The notes under the pieces are model-generated. The model searched no databases, was not told where the DNA came from, and was given only the letters and a program-made list of their open reading frames with translations. Below, one piece after another: positions 16,071 to 25,371 of a stretch of DNA of 64,000 nt. Made by a program: the position numbers and the translations under genes. The DNA is taken from the NCBI RefSeq assembly GCF_023630175.1, contig NZ_JALLIN010000025.1:1-64000 (forward strand), written 5' to 3'. Numbering within the stretch: position 1 is the first letter of the stretch; every line of letters starts with the position of its first letter. Source of the stretch: Streptomyces cellostaticus (lineage in GTDB: Bacteria > Actinomycetota > Actinomycetes > Streptomycetales > Streptomycetaceae).

Positions 16071-16906
16071 AGCTCTCCCACCAGCTTCTCGACAAAGGCC
16101 AGCGACTCTCGGGGAGTCAGCGCCTGAGCCCGGAGAACGCCGTACGTCGCTTCGAGCGGGCTGACCTTCTTCGGGTCCGCGTACAGGGCACTCACGTCCT
16201 GCACTTCCATGTATGCCATCCTGCGCTGATTCTTCGAGTGGATCAATGTGAACGGCCCAGCGAGACCGGCGTGTTCCTCTCGATCCATCGGCATGACCTG
16301 CAACTCGACGTTGCGTTGGTGTCCGTGGAGCAGAAGCTGTTCCAACTGGCCCCGCCAGACGTCACGGCCGCCCAGAGGCCGCCGGAGCACGTGCTCGTCG
16401 ATGACGAAGCTCAGCAGCGGAGCGGGGCGCCGGCCGAACAGCTTCTGCCGCTCCATGCGCGCGGACACGCCCTGCTCGATGGCCTCCTCGTCGAGCAGCG
16501 GGCGCCACATACGGAACACGGCACGCGCGCACTCCTCGGTCTGCAGGAGGCCCTTGACCACATGGTTCACATAGGCGTGCAGCTCGACGGCCTCCGCCTC
16601 CAGTTGTACGTACCGCCGGAAGAAGGACGGATACCGGGCCTTGGCCACCTCCTCCTTCATCGCCACCAGCACACCGCGCGCACCCAGCACCCGGTCCACC
16701 GCGTCGATCAGGTCCGGCTTGGGGATCCGCCGCCCCTGCTCCACCGCCGCGATCTGCGCCTCGCCGTATCCGACCCGCTCCTCCAACTGCGCCTGGGTGA
16801 GCCCGCCCTGCTCCCGCAGCAGCTTGATCTGGCGCCCGAAGCAGCGCAGGAACTCCCCGCCGGCCTCCCCTTCCACCCCCGCGCCCGAGTCCGCCCCCAA
16901 CTCCAT
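16067..16906 (-). CDS. XRE-family regulator with DUF5753 domain, Scr1-like
   Basis: 279 residues. The Cro/C1-type helix-turn-helix lies at about 20-75 (RQIKLLREQGGLTQAQLEERVGY). A DUF5753 domain follows (about 95-275: LEAEAVELHAYVNHVVKGLLQTEECARAV ... ALTPRESLAFVEKL, in separate segments). This architecture pairs with DUF397 proteins throughout Streptomyces. ATG 16906 follows GGAGGGG; a GTG at 16924 is in frame. It reads divergently from the HTH-PIN gene at 17163. Probably controls its own operon (inference). Confidence 0.88.
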   Translation of the reverse strand: MELGADSGAGVEGEAGGEFLRCFGRQIKLLREQGGLTQAQLEERVGYGEAQIAAVEQGRRIPKPDLIDAVDRVLGARGVLVAMKEEVAKARYPSFFRRYVQLEAEAVELHAYVNHVVKGLLQTEECARAVFRMWRPLLDEEAIEQGVSARMERQKLFGRRPAPLLSFVIDEHVLRRPLGGRDVWRGQLEQLLLHGHQRNVELQVMPMDREEHAGLAGPFTLIHSKNQRRMAYMEVQDVSALYADPKKVSPLEATYGVLRAQALTPRESLAFVEKLVGEL

Positions 16907-17162
16907 ACGCCCCTCCTCACCCACCGCTCACTGTCCGTGATCGCAGAGTAGGAGTCGCGTACGCCAACCGACCGCAAACTCGGGCAGGTTGACTCATGTG
17001 AGTGAACACTGACCAGCGAAAGCTTTCTTCACTCGGCGCGTCCATCCGCACACTCTCCGTGCGGTACGGTCACCCCAACAGCACACAAAACAGCTCGGCC
17101 CCCGCAACGGCGGCAACCGTTCGCGAGGGCCTGAACCACCAGTGGAAGTTAGGGCTCCCACC

Positions 17163-17990
17163 GTGATTTACCGGCACTGTATCGCGCCTCCGCGCGCCTA
17201 CACCCAGTTCTCGCACGACATCATCCGGCACCCCCGCCTCTCCTCGGACGCGGTCCGCCTGCTTACCTGGCAGCTCTCCCTCCCTCAGGGCACAAGGGAA
17301 TCCCTCTCCCGAACCGCCGAACGGGCCAACATCGGCGCCTGCGCCTTCACCCGCGCCAAGCGCCAACTCAAGGACGAGGGGTTCGTCCACGAGAGGCGCG
17401 TCCAGGGCCCTGCCGACCACTGGGTCACCCAACAGCTCGTCTCCAACGTGCCGTTGATCCCCGCCGAAGCCGCTAAGCTCCTCGCCCGAATGCCCGTCTT
17501 GCCGCCGCAGGTCGCACCGAGTCCCCGTAATCCGACGGCCGGTGAGCGGACCGGTCGGCTCACCGACGGTCTTCCCTACGGCGACACCTATGGGAACACC
17601 CACAACCACCCCCCCCAGACCCCCCGAGGACGCACCCGATGCCCCCGCATCCGGGCACTGCTCCAGGAGCCCTACATCACCCTCGTCGAAGTGACCCGGC
17701 GCGTCGGCCTCCTCGCGAACGACATCACCGCCGAGCGCCCGAAGATCAAGGGCGCCGACGCCGTTCACCTCGCCTGTGCGTGTTTCGCCAAGGTCGACGT
17801 CCTCATGACGCGCAACTTCCGCGACTTCAAGCCGGACGACGTGTACCGGGGCGTGCTGTTGCGCGTGCCGTTCGAGTTCGGAGGCGAAGGGCTCTTCGCG
17901 GGCCACGTCACCGGCCACGCCCAGACCCCGCCAACAGCCTTTGCTCCCCCTTTGCAGCGATCGAACTTGCGCACGACTCCTCCGGGTTAG
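17163..17990 (+). CDS. Chimeric gene: helix-turn-helix protein fused to the C-terminal part of a PIN domain
   Basis: 275 residues in two unrelated parts. Residues 1-130 look like a winged-helix protein of the kind found in Streptomyces mobile and accessory regions (VIYRHCIAPPRAYTQFSHDI ... SSDAVRLLTWQLSLPQG ... FTRAKRQLKDEGFVHE). After a Pro-rich stretch (about 140-160), residues 165-245 match the C-terminal half of a PIN ribonuclease: IKGADAVHLACACFAKVDVLMTRNFRDF. The N-terminal half of PIN, with its first acidic residue, is missing. The likely cause is a deletion joining two genes, so it may be a decayed remnant. GTG 17163 was chosen at the conserved-looking start; GTG 17142 is possible. 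Confidence 0.6.
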   Translation: MIYRHCIAPPRAYTQFSHDIIRHPRLSSDAVRLLTWQLSLPQGTRESLSRTAERANIGACAFTRAKRQLKDEGFVHERRVQGPADHWVTQQLVSNVPLIPAEAAKLLARMPVLPPQVAPSPRNPTAGERTGRLTDGLPYGDTYGNTHNHPPQTPRGRTRCPRIRALLQEPYITLVEVTRRVGLLANDITAERPKIKGADAVHLACACFAKVDVLMTRNFRDFKPDDVYRGVLLRVPFEFGGEGLFAGHVTGHAQTPPTAFAPPLQRSNLRTTPPG

Positions 17991-18035
17991 AGTCGAACGG
18001 TCCGGGCGGCCGACGGAGGGGGCGGAGACCAAGTC

Positions 18036-18389
18036 ATGGGCGACAAAGGCGAGATACTCGACATCAAGATCGCTGACATCAAGCGGACAGCACCGCATTT
18101 CAGCCACGAGAGCGTTGCGCTCGCACAGGCTCTGACCAAGCTGAAGACCGGTCTGTCGGCGGCCGGCGCGCCCTGGGGAGACGACGAGCAGGGCACCAAG
18201 TTCCACGAGAGCTACGGCCCCCTGGTCAAGCGCATCGAGCAGTCCGCCCAGATCCTGGCCGAGGGACTGGCCAGCATCCACACGGCGATGGCCGACATGG
18301 CCGACGGCCACATCGACAACGAACAACTGATCCGCTCGATGTTCAGCCGGATCGACGTCCCTCACGACACCGGGGGCCACGGCAAGTGA
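18036..18389 (+). CDS. WXG100-like type VII secretion protein
   Basis: 117 residues, predicted all-helical hairpin. The turn reads GAPWGDDEQG, the WG variant seen in actinobacterial WXG100 proteins, about midway along the helical region. Such proteins pair with a larger helical partner and guide it to the ESX/type VII machine. The ATG follows GGAGA. It overlaps the toxin gene by 4 nt (GTGA), so the two are almost certainly one operon. Confidence 0.85.
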   Translation: MGDKGEILDIKIADIKRTAPHFSHESVALAQALTKLKTGLSAAGAPWGDDEQGTKFHESYGPLVKRIEQSAQILAEGLASIHTAMADMADGHIDNEQLIRSMFSRIDVPHDTGGHGK

Positions 18390-19666
18390 GCACCGCCGAC
18401 AAGGCCCGCAAGGTCGTCCAGGACCTGACGGGCATGTGGTGGCCCGCGGCCGACGTCGACGGGCTGCGGGACGCCGCGAAGGCGTGGCAGGACTTCGCCG
18501 ACGACGTCGAAGACGTTACCGCCGCCGTCAACAGGGCCGCCCGCTCCCTGATCGAGCACAACAAGGGCGAGGCCATCTCCGCCTTCGACGACCCCTTCTG
18601 GCGCCGTTACTACCACGACAAACACGGCTGGCTGAAGGACCTGGCCGACGGCGCCCGCGACATGGCCAAGGCCCTGGACGCCTACGCCGACGCCGTACAC
18701 GCCGCGAAGAAGAAGCTCGAACACGAACTGGAGATCGTCGGCGCCACCCTCGTGGCGGGCACCCTCCTGGCAGTCTTCACCGCGGGTCTCTCCGAAGGAG
18801 CGGCCGTCGCGGCCGCCGCGACCGTCGCCGAACTCGCCGCCGGGCTGGGTGTCACGGTCACGGCCGAGGTCGCCACCATCGCGGGCACCACCCTGGCCAC
18901 CGCCGCGATCGCGGGCATCGAGTCCGTCACCGTCGACCTAGCCGTCGCCCAGCCCATGTCCATCGCCCTGGGTGAGCAGAACGGCCTCAGCCTCGACGAG
19001 GCCCGCGACGCCGCCGCTTACGGCGCGCTCCTGGGCGGTGGCCTCGGCGGCGGGGGCGCTGCCGTCAGGGCCGCGAGCAGGGCAGGCGGCTGGAGCGAAC
19101 TCCTGGGCGGAGTCCGGCTGCCCGGCCTCTCCCCCGAGTTCGCCCTGCCGGGCGGCGCAACGGCATCGGCGGACGACCTCGGCCTGCTGATGAAGGGCGA
19201 CGGCGAACCGAACGCCTGGCCCCGCAGCAAACGCAAGGGCGCGGTCAAGCCGAAGTACCGGGCGGACCTGGCGGGAGACGAGGGCAAGGGGACTGCCAGA
19301 TCGCACTCCCACACCCTGGAGAAGCACGTCGAGAAGACCGACCGGGAGCTCCGGTCCCGCCTGCGCGCCGAGAAGAGGATCACCGGCAGTTCCAGCTTCG
19401 TCAGCCCCGAGGCAGCACAGGATCTGACGGACCGGGCGATCGTTCAGCGTCAGCACGACGTCAGGCGATGGCTGGAGAACACCAGAAAGCCGGAGCTCAC
19501 GTTCAGGGTCGACTTCGGAGAGGAAGCCACCGGCCGGAGCCTGTCCCGGGAGGATTTCATCAGAGGAACCGGACCGCACAACGTCCACAAGGTCTTCCTG
19601 CTCCTGCGTCGCGATCCCGACATGCCGAGCGGCTACCGTATCCACACCTCTTATCCCACCTCGTGA
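18386..19666 (+). CDS. Polymorphic toxin: CpnT-like N-terminus with C-terminal RNase A-like domain
   Basis: 426 residues. The N-terminal helical region (about 10-110, starting MWWPAADVDGLRDAAKAWQDFADD) resembles the CpnT-like/type VII substrate N-terminal domain. An Ala/Gly-rich segment (about 118-230) could associate with membranes. The C-terminal 120 residues match the bacterial CdiA-type RNase A domain: HTLEKHV (His309, His314), SSFVSPEAAQDLTDRA, a predicted strand pair around FRVDFGEEATGRSL, and IHTSYPT (His420, Thr421, Tyr423). RNase A-like CdiA toxins cleave RNA in target cells. This assembly predicts a type VII-exported ribonuclease toxin; activity is inferred. GTG start overlaps the WXG gene; immunity gene 16 bp downstream. 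Confidence 0.82.
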   Translation: MSTADKARKVVQDLTGMWWPAADVDGLRDAAKAWQDFADDVEDVTAAVNRAARSLIEHNKGEAISAFDDPFWRRYYHDKHGWLKDLADGARDMAKALDAYADAVHAAKKKLEHELEIVGATLVAGTLLAVFTAGLSEGAAVAAAATVAELAAGLGVTVTAEVATIAGTTLATAAIAGIESVTVDLAVAQPMSIALGEQNGLSLDEARDAAAYGALLGGGLGGGGAAVRAASRAGGWSELLGGVRLPGLSPEFALPGGATASADDLGLLMKGDGEPNAWPRSKRKGAVKPKYRADLAGDEGKGTARSHSHTLEKHVEKTDRELRSRLRAEKRITGSSSFVSPEAAQDLTDRAIVQRQHDVRRWLENTRKPELTFRVDFGEEATGRSLSREDFIRGTGPHNVHKVFLLLRRDPDMPSGYRIHTSYPTS

Positions 19667-19682
19667 GCGCAAGGAACACCCT

Positions 19683-20372
19683 GTGACCCACCGTTACCCC
19701 GAAGGGTTCCTGGAAAGAGACGAGCGGTTCCCCGCGCTGCATGAGCTGCTCGATTCCTACGCCTTCTCCGGGAACTCCTTCACGGACACCACCGATGAGC
19801 CCGGCGTAGCGCTCAAGGCGTATGTGCGACAGGCCATGCGTACGCCGGGAGCCCTGGACGCAGTCATCGCGGAGATCGACGACCTGTTGCGGGTCGGCCT
19901 GTTCGACGACGCGATCGCCGACGACGTGGACCTCTTGCCGCACGTCGAGCCCCCAGCCGGACGCACCGTGGAGCAGTGCCTCGCGACCATCCGCTCCCAC
20001 CTGCAAAGGGTCAAGACCTCCGGCGTATACGAACAAGCGCGGCTTCCACAGACCGACTGGGAATGGAGAAAGCGATTCCCGGAACTCTCCTCTCTGCTGG
20101 GTGGCTACTTCCACCAGGACTACCCACGGTTCTACGACTCCCACCGAGAGGCGCTTGACGACTATCTCGACCGGAACCCCGGCGAGTATCTCGCCGCCGC
20201 CGCCCAGGAACTCGGCGACTTCCTGTCCTGTGTCCCGTCGGACGAGGATCTGGACCGTGCCACAGAAATTCTGGGCCTCATGGTCTACCCCCCTGACGGC
20301 GTCTCACTGCGCCAGTGGCTCACCGACATCGAGGGCCTCATCACGCACCGCCTGCGTCGCGGCGCGACCTGA
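19683..20372 (+). CDS. Immunity protein with two tandem CdiI-type domains
   Basis: 229 residues made of two related halves. Both begin RFPxLxxLLxxY (about 15 and 130) and both end with a Pro-rich turn and an amphipathic helix (PPAGRTVEQCLATIRSHL; PPDGVSLRQWLTDIEGLI). This matches the CdiI immunity family that partners RNase A-type CdiA toxins, duplicated within one chain. The second half looks closer to the family (GGYFHQDYPRFYDS). GTG 19683 follows AAGGAA. Position right after the toxin supports immunity. No signal peptide, so it should act in the cytoplasm, where the RNA target is. Confidence 0.82.
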   Translation: MTHRYPEGFLERDERFPALHELLDSYAFSGNSFTDTTDEPGVALKAYVRQAMRTPGALDAVIAEIDDLLRVGLFDDAIADDVDLLPHVEPPAGRTVEQCLATIRSHLQRVKTSGVYEQARLPQTDWEWRKRFPELSSLLGGYFHQDYPRFYDSHREALDDYLDRNPGEYLAAAAQELGDFLSCVPSDEDLDRATEILGLMVYPPDGVSLRQWLTDIEGLITHRLRRGAT

Positions 20373-20486
20373 CAGCGGGCGAGCGGCACCGGACGACACC
20401 GACAGGTCTCACGGGGTCCCGTCCCACTCGGGAGAACGCGGCCGTACGAGCCTCGCACCCGACAAGCCCGACACCGGCACCCGCCA

Positions 20487-20511
20487 CCCCCACAGAGCGC
20501 CGCCGTGGGGG
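20487..20511 (+). terminator. Hairpin after the toxin-immunity operon
   Basis: 7-bp stem CCCCCAC/GTGGGGG with an 11-nt loop, 115 nt past the immunity stop. Confidence 0.5.
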
Positions 20512-20555
20512 CGTCGCCCCTGGTCAGCGGGATTGCGGCGCGGGATCTTCGATGC

Positions 20556-21044
20556 ATGACCATTTCCCCCGGCCGGGTTCGACGAGCCAGGCTCCCGCTC
20601 CCGCTCCCCGAGCAGACGGTCTTCTCCTTCCGCTTCACCTCCTCACCGCGCGGTGCCCGGCTCGCCCGCAGGCTCGCCTCCTGCCAGATGGACGCGTGGG
20701 GCTGGCGTTACGACACTTCCACGCACGACGCGGTGGAGCTGATCGTCGGCGAGCTGGCCGCGAACGCCGTCACCCACGGGCGGGTCCCCGGCAGGGACGC
20801 CGCGCTTCGGCTGTACCGGCGGGACGGTGAGGGCCGGGTCCGGATCGAGGTGAGCGACACCTGCGGTGAGCGGCTGCCCGTGGTGCGGGACGCCGGAAGC
20901 GAGGAGGACGGCGGGCGGGGGCTCGTCCTGGTCGCGGCACTCGCCGAGGAGTGGGGTGTGGCTCCCCGCCCCGCCGCTCCCGGCAAGACCGTGTGGGCCG
21001 TCGTGGCCGCCGGGGCCCCGCCGGCACCGCGCGCGCGTCGGTAG
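20556..21044 (+). CDS. Anti-sigma-factor-like ATP-binding protein (HATPase)
   Basis: 162 residues of the RsbW/SpoIIAB-like GHKL group. The N box is ELAANAVTHGRV (about 55-66), the G1 region DTCGERLP and the G2 region DGGRGLVLVAALAEEWGV. Streptomyces carries many such stand-alone domains; they bind sigma factors or anti-anti-sigma proteins, and some have kinase activity. No partner gene is adjacent. ATG 20556 has a weak ribosome site; GTG or upstream starts are less likely because the domain begins soon after. Confidence 0.82.
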   Translation: MTISPGRVRRARLPLPLPEQTVFSFRFTSSPRGARLARRLASCQMDAWGWRYDTSTHDAVELIVGELAANAVTHGRVPGRDAALRLYRRDGEGRVRIEVSDTCGERLPVVRDAGSEEDGGRGLVLVAALAEEWGVAPRPAAPGKTVWAVVAAGAPPAPRARR

Positions 21045-21154
21045 CGGTATCGGGCGGGGCGGCAGCGCCACCGGGCCCCGCCGATCACGGCTTGCCTCCC
21101 GGCCGCCGAGGCGGAGGGCGCCGGGGGGAATTAGGGGGGCGGAAACACGGGAGA

Positions 21155-21178
21155 CCCGGCACCCCGAAGGGTGCCGGG
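21155..21178. terminator. groEL1 terminator with UUCG tetraloop
   Basis: 10-bp perfect stem. On the groEL1 strand the loop reads TTCG, a stable tetraloop. It lies 18 nt past the groEL1 stop and can also serve the converging HATPase gene. Confidence 0.85.
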
Positions 21179-21196
21179 CCTCGTCGCTGAGGTGCC

Positions 21197-22822
<1,626 letters not shown>

Positions 22823-22945
22823 GACAGCGGGAGCCCTCTCGGAAATCTGTGGGTGAAAAAGGCACTGCGCCCCGGGCGCCCGGCTTCTTATGTGGTCGCG
22901 GGGGCCAGGGGCGCAGCGTCAAGCATCAAAAGTGCTCGAGGTGTC

Positions 22946-23254
22946 TTACTTCTCGATGATCGCGAGGACGTCGCGAGCCGAGAGGACGAGGTACTCCTCG
23001 CCGTTGTACTTCACCTCGGTGCCGCCGTACTTGCTGTACAGGACGACGTCGCCGACCTTGACGTCGAGCGGCAGGCGCTCGCCGTTCTCGAAGCGGCCCG
23101 GACCCACGGCGAGGACGGCGCCCTCCTGGGGCTTCTCCTTCGCGGTGTCCGGGATGACCAGGCCAGAGGCGGTGGTCTGCTCGGCGTCGAGCGGCTGGAC
23201 CACGATACGGTCCTCGAGCGGCTTGATGGCAACCTTGGAGCTGGTGGTCGTCAC
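22946..23254 (-). CDS. groES: Co-chaperonin GroES
   Basis: 102-residue 10-kDa co-chaperonin that caps the GroEL ring. The family start VAIKPLEDRIVVQP and the mobile-loop segment around EQTTASGLVIPDTAKEKPQE are clear, as are GDVVLYSKYGGTEV and EEYLVLSARDVLAIIEK. GTG 23254 follows GGGGGAGG. Two CIRCE elements lie 100-173 bp upstream, so heat shock relieves HrcA repression. Confidence 0.97.
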   Translation of the reverse strand: MTTTSSKVAIKPLEDRIVVQPLDAEQTTASGLVIPDTAKEKPQEGAVLAVGPGRFENGERLPLDVKVGDVVLYSKYGGTEVKYNGEEYLVLSARDVLAIIEK

Positions 23255-23353
23255 GGTCCGACCTCCCCCTTCGGAGATCTCACGGGGTTAACTGTCTGAG
23301 GTGGCGACCAGGTGGATCCGTCGTCGCGGGTGCCGGACCTGCCCGTCGCGTAG

Positions 23354-23380
23354 TTGGCACTCTCATCTGCCGAGTGCCAG
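23354..23380. promoter_or_regulatory. CIRCE element 1 (HrcA operator)
   Basis: TTGGCACTC-N9-GAGTGCCAG, close to the consensus TTAGCACTC-N9-GAGTGCTAA. Lies downstream of the groES promoter's -10. Confidence 0.9.
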
Positions 23381-23385
23381 AGCCG

Positions 23386-23415
23386 AGACTATGACCGCGA
23401 TTAGCACTCGGTCAA
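23386..23415 (-). promoter_or_regulatory. groES-groEL1 promoter
   Basis: TTGACC (23415-23410) and TAGTCT (23391-23386) spaced 18 nt. The -35 lies inside CIRCE element 2 and the start site lies beside element 1, so HrcA would cover both ends. Confidence 0.8.
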
Positions 23416-23427
23416 GCGGAGTGCCAA
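23401..23427. promoter_or_regulatory. CIRCE element 2 (HrcA operator)
   Basis: TTAGCACTC-N9-GAGTGCCAA, one base from a perfect CIRCE. Its spacer contains the promoter -35. Confidence 0.93.
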
Positions 23428-23485
23428 TGGCGGTGCGGCGCGTCGGCCGGACGGGGGTGGCCGGGAGCGCTCCGGGCGGGCGCGT

Positions 23486-24337
23486 TCAGGCCAGGTAGTC
23501 CTCGAGACGGGCCACCGTCAGGCCCTGGCTCTGGGCGTGTCGCAGCAACCGGGCGGTGCGTTCCGTAGGGGTGGGGCCGGCGTCCCGGCCGCTTCCCACG
23601 AGCACGATGTCGCCCGGGGTCAGGCGCCGTGCGCCCCGCCGGTAGACGATGCCGTCGGGGCCGAGGGCGGCGCGCCACAGGACGACGGCCGAGACGCCGC
23701 AGTCGGCGGCGGCGCGCAGGGTGGTGGCGTCGTAGGCGCCGCGGGGCGGCCGCAGGAGACGGGGGCGGACACCGAAGCGGGCGCCGAGCCTGTCCCGTTG
23801 GCCGCAGATCTCGGCGCGCTGTCCGGCGTAGGGCAGTCCGGGCAGCGCCGGGTGGTCGAGGGTGTGGTTCTCGATCGCGGCGCCGACCGCGCGCAGCCGG
23901 GCGAAGCGGCCGTAGCCGGGGCCGGCGACGTCGTCGGTGAGGAAGAGGCTGACCGGCAGCCGGAGTTCACGGACCATGTCGGCGAAGCGCGGGTCCCGCC
24001 CGGCGCCGTCGTCGTAGGTGAGGAAGACGACCCGGTCGGTGGTGTCGACGTGGTCCACGACCGGGGGCGGCGAGGCGTCCGGCCGGCCGGTGCCGGCGGG
24101 GGGCCTGGCCGGACGGCTCGGCGGCGCGGCGAGCGGGGCGGCCAGGCCCCAGCGCCGGTGCGCCGCGCCGGCGGCCGGGCCCGCCGGCCGGGCCCCCTGG
24201 GCGGCCCGCCTGCCCAGCCGCTCGATGGGGTCGACGGACTGGGCGCAGCCGGCGAGCAGGAGGGCCGCGGCGAGCGCGGCCGCCGGTGCCGCCCGCGCGC
24301 GTGCCGGCCCGCCCGTCCGCCGCCCCCGGCGCCTCAC
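23486..24337 (-). CDS. NodB-type polysaccharide deacetylase lipoprotein (second of tandem pair)
   Basis: 283 residues. Signal peptide with lipobox LAGC (Cys about 31), an Ala/Pro-rich linker, then a NodB domain (about 100-280). The catalytic set is present: TYDDG, NHTLDHP (metal His pair) and RPPRGAYD. Such enzymes remove N-acetyl groups from cell-wall or extracellular polymers. The GTG at 24337 overlaps the stop of the upstream deacetylase by 4 nt, so the two are coupled paralogues. Loop sequences differ from its partner, which suggests a different substrate. Confidence 0.86.
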   Translation of the reverse strand: MRRRGRRTGGPARARAAPAAALAAALLLAGCAQSVDPIERLGRRAAQGARPAGPAAGAAHRRWGLAAPLAAPPSRPARPPAGTGRPDASPPPVVDHVDTTDRVVFLTYDDGAGRDPRFADMVRELRLPVSLFLTDDVAGPGYGRFARLRAVGAAIENHTLDHPALPGLPYAGQRAEICGQRDRLGARFGVRPRLLRPPRGAYDATTLRAAADCGVSAVVLWRAALGPDGIVYRRGARRLTPGDIVLVGSGRDAGPTPTERTARLLRHAQSQGLTVARLEDYLA

Positions 24338-25281
24338 AGGTAGTCCTCCAGGCGCGCCACCGCGTATCCCTCGCGCGTGACCTTGTCGAGGAACCTGCGC
24401 ATGTCGTCGACCATCGTGCCGTCCCAGTCGTCGCGGCCGCGGAAGTGGGTGAGCACGATGTCGCCGGGGTGCAGGCTGCGGTCCCAGTCGCGGTACTCCC
24501 AGTGGTCGACGAAGACCTCCTCGTCCCAGATCGGCGCGTACTTGATCCCGCAGGACTTGGCGGCGCGCAGGGTGTCGCCGTTGTAGTTGCCGTAGGGCGG
24601 CCGGAAGACGGTGGGCGCCTTGCCGAACTGCTTCCTCATGATGTCCTGCATGCCGCAGATCTCGTGCCGCTGCTGCTCGTAGGACAGGCCGGGCAGGTAG
24701 GGGTGGGTGAGGGTGTGGTTGTTGAGGGTGTGGCCCTCGGACTGCATCCGGCGGAAGTAGCCGTAGTCGTCCTTCACCAGGTAGTTGCTGAGGAAGGCCG
24801 AGTAGGGGATCTTCAGGTCGCTCATCATGCGCAGGAACGCCGGGTCCTTCTCGGCGCCGTCGTCGATGGTGAGGAAGACGACCTTCTTCCCGGTGGGGAC
24901 GGTGGTGAAGACGGGGGGCAGGTTCTCCTCCTCCTGTCCGTCCACCTCGAATCCGTCACGCGGGGTGATCCTCGGCTTGACGGCCGGCGGCGCCGGAGGA
25001 GTGAGCGGCACGCGGGCCAGCCTCCAGCGCTGGGCGGCGGCGACCAGCCGGGCCTGTTCGGCGGCGCGGCGGGCCTCGGGGCTCAGCGCCTGGGCGGGGC
25101 CGCCCTGGCCGGAGTTGTGGCCGGAACCGGAGTGGGCGCCGGAGTCCTGGCCCGGGGAGCCGCAGCCGGAGACGAGGGCGGCCGAGACCAGCGCGGCCAT
25201 CCCGCAGCGGAGGGCGGTCCCCGGAAGGCGTGAACGCCCGACAACGGCCCGCTTTTTGTCATTTTGTACTACTTCTCGCAT
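24334..25281 (-). CDS. NodB-type polysaccharide deacetylase lipoprotein (first of tandem pair)
   Basis: 315 residues. Signal peptide with lipobox LVSGC (about residue 40), linker, then a NodB domain (about 125-312) with TIDDG, NHTLTHP and RPPYGNYN, all catalytic residues in place. Likely acts on peptidoglycan or another surface polymer. ATG 25281 follows GAGGA. The frame runs open further upstream, but that part is antisense to the methyltransferase gene and was excluded. Both proteins end LEDYL, showing recent shared ancestry. Confidence 0.88.
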   Translation of the reverse strand: MREVVQNDKKRAVVGRSRLPGTALRCGMAALVSAALVSGCGSPGQDSGAHSGSGHNSGQGGPAQALSPEARRAAEQARLVAAAQRWRLARVPLTPPAPPAVKPRITPRDGFEVDGQEEENLPPVFTTVPTGKKVVFLTIDDGAEKDPAFLRMMSDLKIPYSAFLSNYLVKDDYGYFRRMQSEGHTLNNHTLTHPYLPGLSYEQQRHEICGMQDIMRKQFGKAPTVFRPPYGNYNGDTLRAAKSCGIKYAPIWDEEVFVDHWEYRDWDRSLHPGDIVLTHFRGRDDWDGTMVDDMRRFLDKVTREGYAVARLEDYL

Positions 25282-25371
25282 GGCGTCGGATCCTCGCAGG
25301 CCCCGGCACCGAACCCGGCCCGACACCGCCGCCGGACGCACACCATCCACCGACTGGCCCACAATGAGCGG

